A DNA stretch of 64,000 nucleotides, from assembly GCA_934476515.1 (NCBI GenBank), contig CAKSNZ010000003.1, positions 86,473 through 150,472 on the forward strand. Direction: 5' to 3'. Both the position numbers and the translations under genes were made by a program. Below the pieces are notes generated by a model, which made no database searches, was not told the DNA's origin, and saw nothing but the letters and a program-made list of their open reading frames with translations. Positions 1-8,308 of this stretch are shown here, piece by piece. Source of the stretch: an uncultured Ruminococcus sp. Its GTDB lineage: Bacteria > Bacillota > Clostridia > Oscillospirales > Acutalibacteraceae. Position 1 is the first letter of the stretch. Each line of letters opens with the position of its first letter.

Positions 1-804
1 TTTGGTTTATCACTACAAATGGATAATGGACTTATTGATTTTATTAATAAGTTTACAAAGATGTTCTCCGGTGGCAATATTATGGATACTGTTAAGTCAT
101 TATTAAGCAGTATTTTCCCTGAAATTCTTTCTACTGCAAAGATTGTTTCTTATGGTGTGTATAACTGGATTATCGGTATTGTAGCATCAATTTACTTCCT
201 TTCATCAAAGGATCTTATGTGTAGTCAAGTTAAGAAATTTACTATGGCTTATGCTCCTAAGAAGTGGCAAAATAAGATTTTTGAAGTAACACATATGTCA
301 AATGAAGTATGTGGTAACTTTATTATCGGTCGTGTAATTGACTCTTTAATTATCGGTATTTTATGCTATATTATTCTTTTAGTGTTTAACTTTGACTATG
401 CTCTACTTATTTCAGTAGTAGTAGGTGTTACAAATGTTATTCCTTTCTTTGGACCATTCCTTGGTGCGATTCCAAGTGGTTTCATTCTATTGATGATTAA
501 CCCAACAGAATGTTTTTGGTTTGTTATTATTATTGTTCTTTTACAGCAACTTGATGGTAATGTTATCGGACCTAAGGTTATCGGTGACAAAATCGGTATC
601 TCAGGTTTTTGGATTTTGTTCAGCGTTATAGTAGGTAGTGGACTATTTGGTGTTGCCGGTATGCTAATGGGTATCCCTGCATTCGTTGTAATTTATAACC
701 TACTTGGCAAAGATGTAAACAAGAAACTTCTTAGAAATAAAGAATATATTTCCAAAGAACCTTTAGATAAAGTCGAAAAAGCTGAGAAGGTTAAAGAAAA
801 TTAA
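1..804 (+). CDS. AI-2E family transporter (3' part of gene)
   Basis: The frame is open from the first base of the window, so the true start lies upstream and only the last 267 or so residues are visible. The protein is a polytopic membrane protein with long hydrophobic stretches. It has the loop sequences typical of AI-2E/PerM permeases: VIPFFGPFLGAIPSG in the middle and GNVIGPKVIGDKIG before the last membrane pair. It ends in a short charged cytoplasmic tail rich in Lys and Glu. The family is known for autoinducer-2 or solute/ion export; the substrate here cannot be told. It is not obviously co-transcribed with hisZ, which has its own promoter. Confidence 0.85.
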   Translation, partial: FGLSLQMDNGLIDFINKFTKMFSGGNIMDTVKSLLSSIFPEILSTAKIVSYGVYNWIIGIVASIYFLSSKDLMCSQVKKFTMAYAPKKWQNKIFEVTHMSNEVCGNFIIGRVIDSLIIGILCYIILLVFNFDYALLISVVVGVTNVIPFFGPFLGAIPSGFILLMINPTECFWFVIIIVLLQQLDGNVIGPKVIGDKIGISGFWILFSVIVGSGLFGVAGMLMGIPAFVVIYNLLGKDVNKKLLRNKEYISKEPLDKVEKAEKVKEN

Positions 805-807
805 AGG

Positions 808-836
808 TTGACAAAATTTCTTTACTGTGTTAACAT
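808..836 (+). promoter_or_regulatory. Sigma-A-type promoter of the his operon
   Basis: TTGACA (808-813), a 17-base spacer and TAACAT (831-836) lie just after the permease stop codon and 28 bases before hisZ. The short inverted pair GCAC...GTGC (841-854) sits near the expected transcript start; its role is unknown. Confidence 0.7.
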
Positions 837-864
837 ATTAGCACACTAAAGTGCGAGGTAATTT

Positions 865-2037
865 ATGAGAAAGAATTTAATGATTACACCGGAGGGTACA
901 AAGGACTACTTGTTTGAAGAATGTATCACCTCTTGTGATGTACAGGAAAAGATTAAGAATTGTTTTGTGAATAGGGGCTACTCAAAGGTAGATACTCCTT
1001 GTATTGAATTTTATGATTTGTTTTCTTTGGAGGACTCAGGTTATCCACAAGAAGCAATGTTTAAGACAACTGATAATAAAGGCAGACTAATGGTAATGCG
1101 TCCCGACTCAACATTACCTATTGCCAGAATGGCAGCTACTCGTTTAAAGAATTATGAAGTTCCTTTAAGACTATATTACGGTCAGTCAGTTTATCGTAAC
1201 AACCCTACTTTGCGTGGTAGAAGTAATGAAATTATGCAAATGGGTGTTGAACTTATTGGTGCAACAGGTAAGAGAGCCGATTTAGAAATTTTAACAACTG
1301 CTATTGACTGTCTGTCAGCTAATGTTGATGATTTCCGTATTGAAATCGGTCACGCTGATGTATTTAACGCATTAGTAGAAAGACTAAACGTAACTGCTGA
1401 AACTGCTGAAGCTATTCGAGTAAGTATTGAAAGCAAGAATTATTCAGCCCTAAATACTATCCTTGATAAACTTCCTAAAAGTTCGGATGTTGAAGCAATT
1501 AGAAAACTACCTAGACTTTTTGGTGGTGTAGAAGTAATTGATGAAGCACTTAACTTATGCAGTGGAACAAAGGCAGTTAAAGCATTAAACTACCTAAAAG
1601 AACTATTTGAAGATTTATCAAAACTTAATCTTGGTGACAAGATTATCATTGACCTTGGTATTGTTCAGCAGACTAACTACTACAGTGGCATTGTTTTTAC
1701 AGCTTTTGTAAACGGTATCGGTGATGAAGTTATTTCCGGTGGTAGATATGATAAATTAATGGAAAACTTTGATTTCCCTACAGGTGCTGCCGGTTTTGCT
1801 GTTAATGTAGATGACCTTGTTGAAATCAAGTTAAAGGATAGCAACAAAGACGAAGCTCCTATTCCGGAAATTCTTGTTTGTGCTAAAGATGGCTTTGAAA
1901 TTACAGCTATTGAAAAAACAAAAGAACTTGTTAATCAGGGCAAAAATGCAGTGTTTAGCGTATTTGAAACAATTGAAGAAGCTAAACAGTATGCAGACAA
2001 AACCAGAGTAAAGGAACTATTAGTTGTAGGTGAATGA
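865..2037 (+). CDS. hisZ: ATP phosphoribosyltransferase regulatory subunit HisZ
   Basis: HisZ is a catalytically inactive paralogue of histidyl-tRNA synthetase. It forms a hetero-octamer with short-form HisG and is needed for the first step of histidine synthesis. The 390-residue length is usual. The class II synthetase-like fold shows in MRPDSTLPIAR (about residue 78), in YRNNPTLRGR followed by QMGVELIG (motif 2 region), and in YYSGIVF and SGGRYDKL near residues 275-300. It lacks the C-terminal anticodon domain pattern of a true HisRS. The start at 865 follows GCGAGGTAA. It is first gene of the hisZGAI operon; the short hisG downstream fits the need for HisZ. Confidence 0.93.
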   Translation: MRKNLMITPEGTKDYLFEECITSCDVQEKIKNCFVNRGYSKVDTPCIEFYDLFSLEDSGYPQEAMFKTTDNKGRLMVMRPDSTLPIARMAATRLKNYEVPLRLYYGQSVYRNNPTLRGRSNEIMQMGVELIGATGKRADLEILTTAIDCLSANVDDFRIEIGHADVFNALVERLNVTAETAEAIRVSIESKNYSALNTILDKLPKSSDVEAIRKLPRLFGGVEVIDEALNLCSGTKAVKALNYLKELFEDLSKLNLGDKIIIDLGIVQQTNYYSGIVFTAFVNGIGDEVISGGRYDKLMENFDFPTGAAGFAVNVDDLVEIKLKDSNKDEAPIPEILVCAKDGFEITAIEKTKELVNQGKNAVFSVFETIEEAKQYADKTRVKELLVVGE

Positions 2038-2038
2038 T

Positions 2039-2671
2039 ATGCAGCCATTAAGAATAGCCTTAACAAAAGGCAGACTTGAAAAGGATACAATAAAATTATT
2101 TCAAAAGATAGGTTACAACTGTGATGCAGTTATCAACAAGGGCAGAAAGCTCATCCTTCCAATTGGTAACGGCGAAATCGAAGTTGTCCTAGCTAAAGCA
2201 GCCGATGTTATTACATATGTTGAAAATGGAGTTTGTGACCTTGGTGTTGTTGGCAAAGATACAATTCTTGAAAACGGTCATTGTTTCTATGAACTACTTG
2301 ACCTAGGTTTTGGTAGATGTAAGTTTGCAGTAGCAACACAAAAGGGTAAAGACCTTTACGGTGGATACAAAGCACTAACAATTGCTACTAAGTATCCCAA
2401 TGTTACAAGATCATTCTTTGAAGAAAAAAATATGGATGTTCGTGTAATCAAAATTGAAGGTTCTGTTGAACTTGGACCACTTATCGGTTTAAGTGATGCA
2501 ATTGTGGATATTGTTGAAACAGGTTCAACTTTAAAAGAAAACGGACTTGAAGTTGTTGAAGATGTTTGTCCAATCTCAGCAAGATTAATTGCTAATGTTG
2601 CAAGTCTAAAACTACACAAAAAACAAATTGAAGAACTTGTTGATTTAATAAGTAAGGAGATTGATGCTTAA
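2039..2671 (+). CDS. hisG: ATP phosphoribosyltransferase, short (HisZ-dependent) form
   Basis: Joins ATP and PRPP to give phosphoribosyl-ATP, the committed step of histidine synthesis. At about 210 residues it is the short form lacking the C-terminal regulatory ACT-like domain, which agrees with hisZ next door. Visible motifs are LRIALTKGRLEKD at the N-terminus and the PRPP-binding stretch DAIVDIVETGSTLKENGL near residue 160. I chose ATG 2039 because TAGGTG lies 6-12 bases upstream. A GTG at 2030 would add three residues and overlap hisZ by 8 bases, but has no well-placed ribosome site. It overlaps hisA by one base. Confidence 0.93.
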   Translation: MQPLRIALTKGRLEKDTIKLFQKIGYNCDAVINKGRKLILPIGNGEIEVVLAKAADVITYVENGVCDLGVVGKDTILENGHCFYELLDLGFGRCKFAVATQKGKDLYGGYKALTIATKYPNVTRSFFEEKNMDVRVIKIEGSVELGPLIGLSDAIVDIVETGSTLKENGLEVVEDVCPISARLIANVASLKLHKKQIEELVDLISKEIDA

Positions 2672-3387
2672 TGTATATTATTCCTGCGATTGATATTAAA
2701 GACGGTAACTGTGTTCGCCTACAAAAGGGTGACTACAATACAGTTAAAAAAGTTGCTGAAAACCCATATATTACTGCTAAGTCATTTAAAGATGCCGGTG
2801 CAAGATACCTACATATGGTTGACCTTGATGGTGCAAAAGATGGCGAAATGAAAAACGCTGAACTTATTTGTGATATTGCAAAGTCCTGTGGTATGCTTGT
2901 TGATGTTGGTGGTGGTATTCGTGACCTAAAGGCTATTGAATATTACCTAAATAACGGTGTCAACCAAGTTGTTTTAGGTTCAGTTGCAGTTAAGAACCCT
3001 CAGATTGTTATTGATGCAGTTAGGAATTTTGGTGACAAAATTATTGTTGGTATTGATGCAATGGACGGTATGGTAAAGTCAGAGGGTTGGATTGACGGTA
3101 GCGATATTTACTACACAGAACTTGCCAAGAGAATGGAAGATGTTGGTGTAGAAAAGTTTATCTTTACCGATATTAACCGTGACGGTATGCTAACAGGTCC
3201 TAACCTTGTTCAGCTTGAGGTGCTAAGTAATTCTGTAAGTGCTGACATTGTAGCAAGTGGTGGTGTATCAGATTTAACAGATATTAAGGATTTAATGAGT
3301 CTTAATATTTTTGGTGCAATTTGTGGTAAGTCAATTTATGAAGGTACACTTAATTTACCAAAGGCTATTAAACTAACAAGAGGTTAA
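2671..3387 (+). CDS. hisA: Phosphoribosylformimino-AICAR ribotide isomerase HisA
   Basis: Isomerises ProFAR to PRFAR, the fourth step of histidine synthesis, as a (beta-alpha)8 barrel. The normal length of 238 residues is kept. The N-terminal [19 protein letters not shown] carries the catalytic Asp. VDVGGGIRD and [14 protein letters not shown] form the two phosphate/catalytic half-barrel motifs, and [12 protein letters not shown] is the second phosphate-binding loop. The start codon overlaps the hisG stop by one base, so translation is probably coupled. hisH and hisF, normally beside hisA, are missing from this operon. Confidence 0.95.
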   Translation: MYIIPAIDIKDGNCVRLQKGDYNTVKKVAENPYITAKSFKDAGARYLHMVDLDGAKDGEMKNAELICDIAKSCGMLVDVGGGIRDLKAIEYYLNNGVNQVVLGSVAVKNPQIVIDAVRNFGDKIIVGIDAMDGMVKSEGWIDGSDIYYTELAKRMEDVGVEKFIFTDINRDGMLTGPNLVQLEVLSNSVSADIVASGGVSDLTDIKDLMSLNIFGAICGKSIYEGTLNLPKAIKLTRG

Positions 3388-3389
3388 TT

Positions 3390-3710
3390 ATGGAAAATAA
3401 CTTAGATAAGTATTTTGTTAAGTCAGACTTAATTCCGGCAGTAATTCAAGAGAAATCTACAGGTGAAGTCCTTATGGTTGCTTGGATGAACAAGGAGTCT
3501 ATGGCTAAAACACTTGAAACAGGCTATACTTGGTTTTGGAGTAGAAGTCGTCAGGAACTATGGAATAAAGGTGCAACATCCGGCCATCTTCAAAAGGTTG
3601 TTGAAATTTATTCCGATTGTGATGATGATACCTTATTAGTAACAGTAGAACAAACAGGTGCTGCTTGTCATACAGGTAACCACAGTTGTTTCTTTAAGAA
3701 AATTTATTGA
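3390..3710 (+). CDS. hisI: Phosphoribosyl-AMP cyclohydrolase HisI
   Basis: Opens the adenine ring of phosphoribosyl-AMP, the third step of histidine synthesis, and is a zinc enzyme. The 106-residue protein is the stand-alone cyclohydrolase without a fused HisE pyrophosphohydrolase domain. Key sequences are [26 protein letters not shown], the metal/active-site run SDCDDDTLL, and the Cys/His cluster [11 protein letters not shown]. It starts two bases after the hisA stop and ends the operon at a strong terminator. No hisE gene is seen in the window. Confidence 0.95.
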   Translation: MENNLDKYFVKSDLIPAVIQEKSTGEVLMVAWMNKESMAKTLETGYTWFWSRSRQELWNKGATSGHLQKVVEIYSDCDDDTLLVTVEQTGAACHTGNHSCFFKKIY

Positions 3711-3722
3711 TTTAATTACGAA

Positions 3723-3759
3723 ACTGCTTTCTATTAATTTAGAGAGCAGTTTTCTTTTA
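3723..3759 (+). terminator. Terminator of the his operon
   Basis: A 10-bp stem (3723-3732 with 3741-3750, one G-U pair), an 8-base loop and a TTTCTTTT tail lie 12 bases after the hisI stop. Confidence 0.8.
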
Positions 3760-3760
3760 T

Positions 3761-3789
3761 AAAAAAGTGGGTACTGAAAATCAGTACCC
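3761..3789 (-). terminator. Terminator of spo0A
   Basis: A perfect 9-bp stem GGGTACTGA/TCAGTACCC with a 3-base loop is followed on the minus strand by ACTTTTTT. It lies just beyond the spo0A stop, back to back with the his terminator. Confidence 0.85.
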
Positions 3790-3796
3790 ATAACTT

Positions 3797-4561
3797 TTAA
3801 CTTGCATTCTTTAACTGTAATCTTAGCTTATCACTAATCATAGCAATAAATTCACTGTTAGTTGGCTTACCTCTTGAGTTGTGGATAGTGTATCCAAAGT
3901 AGGAGTTAAGCACATCAACATCGCCTCTGTCCCAAGCAACTTCAATTGCATGTCTAATAGCCCTTTCAACTCTACTGGAAGTTGTTTCATACTTTAGTGC
4001 AACTGATGGATACAGTTCCTTAGTAACTGCATTGATGATTTCAGGCTTTTCAATAGACATAAGTATTGAATCTCTTAGGTAGTGATAACCCTTAATATGT
4101 GCGGGTACACCGATTTGGTGAAGAATCTCAGTAACCTTTACTTCAATGTTAAGATTGCTTTGATAACCTTGGTTGTTCATAATGTTCTTTGTGTTCATTA
4201 ACATAGTAATGTTTTCAGTAAGGTCGTTAATGTTGTAAGGCTTTAGCACAAAGTAAGATGCACCATTGTTCATAGCCTCTTGTTCAAGCAAAGCACTTCT
4301 ATAGTTAGAAAATGCAATGAAAAGTGGGGAACAGTTGCTTTCATTTCTAATGTGACGCATAACGCTTATTCCATCTAGTCTTGTTAGGAACAAGTCGAAC
4401 AGTACCACATCAGGGTGTATCTCGTTAATTTTGTTTAGTAGTTCTTCACCATCTTTAGCAGAGTAGTGAACTGAAAAGTTTTTACTGTTGAGAAAACGGA
4501 GTGTTTCCTCATCAAATTCATTTGGTTCTTCTGTGAGAAGTAGTTTGATTTTATTCTCCAT
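3797..4561 (-). CDS. spo0A: Sporulation master response regulator Spo0A
   Basis: Phosphorylation-controlled transcription factor that commits the cell to sporulation. It has an N-terminal receiver (about 1-120) and a C-terminal Spo0A DNA-binding domain (about 140-254). The latter has the family hallmark [20 protein letters not shown], with [15 protein letters not shown] before it and [17 protein letters not shown] at the end. The phospho-acceptor Asp56 ([10 protein letters not shown]), the Ser85 switch position and the KP lysine are present. The usual acidic pair near residue 10 is Glu11-Glu12 instead of Asp-Asp. The start has AAGGGAGAA upstream. spoIVB lies upstream on the same strand, the usual clostridial arrangement, with a separate promoter between them. 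Confidence 0.97.
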   Translation of the reverse strand: MENKIKLLLTEEPNEFDEETLRFLNSKNFSVHYSAKDGEELLNKINEIHPDVVLFDLFLTRLDGISVMRHIRNESNCSPLFIAFSNYRSALLEQEAMNNGASYFVLKPYNINDLTENITMLMNTKNIMNNQGYQSNLNIEVKVTEILHQIGVPAHIKGYHYLRDSILMSIEKPEIINAVTKELYPSVALKYETTSSRVERAIRHAIEVAWDRGDVDVLNSYFGYTIHNSRGKPTNSEFIAMISDKLRLQLKNAS

Positions 4562-4592
4562 GAAAATTCTCCCTTGTTAATTTGTTGAGATA

Positions 4593-4621
4593 ATCATACC
4601 ATATTATGGTAAATATATCAA
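4593..4621 (-). promoter_or_regulatory. Probable vegetative promoter of spo0A
   Basis: On the minus strand, TTGATA (4616-4621), a 17-base spacer and TATGAT (4593-4598). The spacer contains the palindrome ACCATAATATGGT, a possible operator. No clear 0A box was seen nearby. Confidence 0.6.
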
Positions 4622-4733
4622 GGGTTTACACTTAAATTTTTTTCAAAAAATTAATTTAAATCTCAACATATTGTGTCACCACTACCTTTATTATTACAAA
4701 ATACCCCATTAATATGCCATTTCTACAAATATT

Positions 4734-5729
4734 TTATTTTGACTCTTCTAACATTGTTTCAGCAAGAATTCCGTAACCTTTTTCAGGATTGTTGACAAAT
4801 ACATGGGTAACTGCACCAACAAGCTTACCATTTTGTATTATTGGTGAACCACTCATACCTTGTACAATGCCTCCTGTTTTTTCTATCAATTCCTTGTCTG
4901 TAACTTCAATTGTAATTTCTTTCATTTTATCAAAAAAGAAGTGACATTCCGGTTTAATATATACTTTGTAGAATTTAGGGTTAGAACCCTCAACAGTTGT
5001 GTAAATATAAGCAGTTCCTTTTTTAACTTCTTCCTTAGTAGCAACTTTATATTCTTTGTAGGAAGTTTCTATTTCTTTATTACAGTACAGCCCATATTCT
5101 GAATTATAATAAGCCTTACCGATTTCATCATCTAAGAAATATCCGTTAAGTCCACCGGCATAGCCACTTTTTGCTTTGTCAACACTTTCTATAATAGCAG
5201 GACAAATGTCACCCTCAGCCATAGGTAGTAGGTTAGTTGATTCTTTGTCACAAATACCATGACCTAAACAAGCAAAGGTATTATTACTTTGATCATAATA
5301 AGTTATAGTTCCTATACCGGCACAACTGTCTTTTATCCAAATACCTACTGTATAATTACCATTGTGATTTTCAGGTTTAATGTTTAAGTCAATAATTTCA
5401 TAATCTCTGTTAATGGTAAATTTTATTGTTTGATTTTTATATTCTTCTATTTTGTTCCTTACAACTTCATTATCCTTAACTTTTTCATTATTAATGCCAA
5501 TAATAATATCATTAACCCTCATACCTGCTATATCAGCAGGAGAGTTTTCTCTAACTTTAGTAACCAAAGCACCCTCTGAATAAAATTTAATTCCAAAAGG
5601 TTGTCCACCAATTTGTACTGTTTTATTTTTTAAGTCACTACTTGTCGCAATAGCATTTGATGGATTTATAGTATTATATACTCCTAATATAGCCACAATA
5701 GCTATTATAAATGAAATAACTTTTTTCAT
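4734..5729 (-). CDS. spoIVB: SpoIVB peptidase (sigma-K checkpoint signalling protease)
   Basis: Serine peptidase of family S55, made in the forespore and secreted into the intermembrane space. There it triggers pro-sigma-K processing in species with that checkpoint. The order is an N-terminal membrane/signal segment (about residues 1-20), a PDZ domain (about 45-115, with NSPADIAGMRVNDII), and the peptidase domain. The catalytic His is His157 in ACLGHGICD. The catalytic Ser lies in GMSGSPI at residues 291-297. Length of 331 is a little shorter than the Bacillus protein. AGGTGAGG precedes the start. Expression by a forespore sigma factor is expected from the family, but I could not fix the promoter. 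Confidence 0.93.
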   Translation of the reverse strand: MKKVISFIIAIVAILGVYNTINPSNAIATSSDLKNKTVQIGGQPFGIKFYSEGALVTKVRENSPADIAGMRVNDIIIGINNEKVKDNEVVRNKIEEYKNQTIKFTINRDYEIIDLNIKPENHNGNYTVGIWIKDSCAGIGTITYYDQSNNTFACLGHGICDKESTNLLPMAEGDICPAIIESVDKAKSGYAGGLNGYFLDDEIGKAYYNSEYGLYCNKEIETSYKEYKVATKEEVKKGTAYIYTTVEGSNPKFYKVYIKPECHFFFDKMKEITIEVTDKELIEKTGGIVQGMSGSPIIQNGKLVGAVTHVFVNNPEKGYGILAETMLEESK

Positions 5730-5779
5730 AACCTCACCTTTATTTATATGTCATACTATTATTTTTTCTTGTTTTATAG

Positions 5780-5887
5780 TATAATAGTTTGGAAATAGTA
5801 TTGATAAAATATTATTTTGGTAGTATTATTTTTCTAGTGCTGATTTTCAGTACAGAAGTTCCAAATTTTTTATTTAATGGGTGCTAT
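5780..5887 (+). promoter_or_regulatory. Promoter and long structured leader of the P-type ATPase gene
   Basis: A TATAAT box (5780-5785) lacks a good -35 element and gives a leader of about 95 bases. The leader holds a hairpin GTGCTGA-TTT-TCAGTAC (5837-5853). TTTGGAA (5788-5794) can pair with TTCCAAA (5859-5865), which is followed by six T's (5866-5871). That is an attenuator-like layout. I match it to no known riboswitch class. Confidence 0.4.
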
Positions 5888-8197
5888 ATGAGTGAAGAAA
5901 AAATTTTTACAGGTTTAACTACCCAAGAAGTTGACAAGAGAGTTTCAGAGGGTAAGGTTAATGTTGATACCTCAAAACCGGAAAAAACCTTAGGAAATAT
6001 TTTATTTAAAAATATTTGTACATTATTTAACTTGTTGAATGTTGTTCTTGCTTTAGCAGTTTTTCTTGTTGGTTCATACAAGAATATGCTTTTTATCGGT
6101 GTTGTATTTTTCAATACAATAATCGGTATTGTGCAAGAAATTCGTAGTAAAAAAGCAGTTGATAAACTGTCTATTATTTCCGGTAACAATTCAAAGGTTA
6201 TCAGAAACGGTGAAACAATAGATATTAATAATGAAGATATTGTTCTTGATGATTTGCTTTCATTAAGCAGAGGTAATCAAATTCCAACTGACTGTGTTGT
6301 TGTTGACGGTGAGTGCTTTGTAAATGAAAGTATGCTTACCGGTGAAAGTGAATTAATTAGAAAAAAAGTTGGGGACAAGCTAATGTCCGGTAGCTTTATT
6401 AACTCAGGACAATGTATCTCAAAGGTTGTTGCAGTAGGTGATGATAATTATGCTGCAAAGCTAAATAATTCTGCTAAGTATTATAAAGAAAATAATTCTG
6501 AAATTTTCAGAACTATTAAAAAAATTATTAAAGTAGTAACTTGTATTTTAGTTCCATTGGGTACAATACTGTTTTTACATCAGTTATTATTCTTAAATGT
6601 TTCACTGGAAGATGCAGTTGTTAAAACGGTAGCAGCACTTATAGGTATGATTCCTGAGGGACTTGTACTTTTGACAAGTACAGTTCTTGCTGTTTCTGTT
6701 ATAAGACTTTCTAAGAAAAATGTTCTTGTTCAAGACCTTTATTGTATTGAAACACTTGCAAGAGTAGATACTCTTTGTCTAGACAAAACAGGTACACTGA
6801 CTTGTGATGAAATGATTGTTGAGGATATTATTCCCCTAAGTGACTATACTTATGATGATGTGCTAAATATTCTTTCTGATTTTGCAAATAATAGCATTGA
6901 CTATAACAGTACAATGAATGCAGTTAGGGATAAAATTGATGGTTACCATTATGAAAAGGCAGTTTCTGTAGAAGCCTTTTCTTCCGAAAAGAAATGTTCT
7001 TCTGTTACTTTTAGTGATAGGAAGATTCTTTGTGGTGCAGGTGAATTTATCCTTAATGATGATGAAAATGATATTTTAACCGATATTAAGGAATATGAAA
7101 ATAACTACAGAGTTCTAACATTTGTAATGATTAAGGGTGATACAAGAACACCTATTTGTAATGTTTTATTGAGAGATAAACTTCGTGAAAATGCAAAAGA
7201 AACCTTAAAGTATTTCAAAAAACAAGGAGTTAATATTAAGATTATTTCAGGTGACTCAGTAAATACTATTGTGAATATTGCCAGAACTTTTAATATTGAT
7301 AACTACGATAAAGCTATTGACTGTAGCACTTTAAAAACTGATGAAGATATTAAAAAAGCATCAGAAGAATATACAATCTTTGGTAGAGTAACTCCTCAAC
7401 AAAAAGAAAAGCTGATTTCATCAATACACGATAATGGTCATTCAGTAGCTATGACAGGTGATGGAGTAAATGATGTATTAGCTTTAAAAAAAGCTGATTG
7501 TTCTGTAGCAATGGCATCAGGTAGTGAAGCTGCTAAATGTGTATCACAGATTGTACTTGCCGATAATGACTTTTCTTCAATGCCTCATATTGTTGCAGAA
7601 GGTAGAAGAACAATTCAGAATATTCAGAGAAGTTCATCACTGTTTTTAGTTAAAAATATTTTTTCAATTTTACTATCTGTTTTAGTTATTATTTTTGGTA
7701 TGTCCTATCCATTCCAGTCGATTCAACTTTCTTTTGTTGGTGGTTTAACAATCGGTATTCCATCATTTATCTTGGCTATGGAATATAATAACAATAGAAT
7801 TACAGGTAACTTTTTTGTTAACATAATCTGTGGTGCAATACCTGCCGGTTTAACGGTAACCTTAAATTCTATATTGGTTATGACTTTAGGTTATCAACTT
7901 GGATTTAATACCCAAACACTTGAAACTGTCTGTATTATGGTAACTGCTTTTGCTTTGTTTGCACTAGTAGTAAAGATTTCTTTACCGTTTAATAAATTAA
8001 GACTTTCTTTATCAATATTTATTTTTGTTTGCTTAGTGTTAGGTTTCTTGTTTGGTGGTAAAATTTTAGGTACAGTACCACTAAATCATAATTCTTCTAT
8101 GTTTTTATTATGTTCATTTGCTTTTACAATAATAGTATTTATTATTCTTACTTTCATTACAAATGCTATTAAGAAAAAGATAGTTGACAAAAATTAA
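5888..8197 (+). CDS. P-type (HAD-IC) cation-transporting ATPase
   Basis: ATP-driven membrane cation pump of 769 residues. It has the actuator motif LTGES (Thr151 onward), the phosphorylation site DKTGTLT with Asp299, and the hinge TGDGVNDVLALKKADCSVAM near residue 525. There are about ten membrane segments: two pairs before and around the actuator and six at the C-terminus. Membrane segment M4 holds IPEGLVLLTS, a PEGL-type ion site seen in P2-like and CtpE-like calcium pumps. There is no N-terminal metal-binding domain and no CPx motif, so a heavy-metal role is unlikely. Start ATG 5888 follows AATGGGTG; an upstream TTG in frame lacks a ribosome site. Monocistronic; the transported ion is not proven. 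Confidence 0.88.
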   Translation: MSEEKIFTGLTTQEVDKRVSEGKVNVDTSKPEKTLGNILFKNICTLFNLLNVVLALAVFLVGSYKNMLFIGVVFFNTIIGIVQEIRSKKAVDKLSIISGNNSKVIRNGETIDINNEDIVLDDLLSLSRGNQIPTDCVVVDGECFVNESMLTGESELIRKKVGDKLMSGSFINSGQCISKVVAVGDDNYAAKLNNSAKYYKENNSEIFRTIKKIIKVVTCILVPLGTILFLHQLLFLNVSLEDAVVKTVAALIGMIPEGLVLLTSTVLAVSVIRLSKKNVLVQDLYCIETLARVDTLCLDKTGTLTCDEMIVEDIIPLSDYTYDDVLNILSDFANNSIDYNSTMNAVRDKIDGYHYEKAVSVEAFSSEKKCSSVTFSDRKILCGAGEFILNDDENDILTDIKEYENNYRVLTFVMIKGDTRTPICNVLLRDKLRENAKETLKYFKKQGVNIKIISGDSVNTIVNIARTFNIDNYDKAIDCSTLKTDEDIKKASEEYTIFGRVTPQQKEKLISSIHDNGHSVAMTGDGVNDVLALKKADCSVAMASGSEAAKCVSQIVLADNDFSSMPHIVAEGRRTIQNIQRSSSLFLVKNIFSILLSVLVIIFGMSYPFQSIQLSFVGGLTIGIPSFILAMEYNNNRITGNFFVNIICGAIPAGLTVTLNSILVMTLGYQLGFNTQTLETVCIMVTAFALFALVVKISLPFNKLRLSLSIFIFVCLVLGFLFGGKILGTVPLNHNSSMFLLCSFAFTIIVFIILTFITNAIKKKIVDKN

Positions 8198-8210
8198 TAT
8201 ATAACGAGAT

Positions 8211-8237
8211 AGCACAACATGAAGTTGTGCTATTTTT
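8211..8237 (+). terminator. Terminator of the P-type ATPase gene
   Basis: Perfect 8-bp stem AGCACAAC/GTTGTGCT with loop ATGAA, then ATTTTT, 13 bases after the stop. Confidence 0.85.
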
Positions 8238-8251
8238 GACTTAAATTTAAC

Positions 8252-8280
8252 TTTTTTATTCATAATTAATGTGGTATAAT
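8252..8280 (+). promoter_or_regulatory. Extended -10 promoter of the nucleotidyltransferase gene
   Basis: TGGTATAAT (8272-8280) is an extended -10 box; the -35 region is only a T-run. It lies 28 bases before the chosen start. Confidence 0.5.
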
Positions 8281-8308
8281 AAATATAAAAATAATTGAGA
8301 TGATATAT

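Noticed and set aside
5789-5887. Longer P-type ATPase starting at TTG 5789
   Set aside because: That TTG is at the expected transcript start without a ribosome site; ATG 5888 has AATGGGTG in front and fits the family N-terminus.
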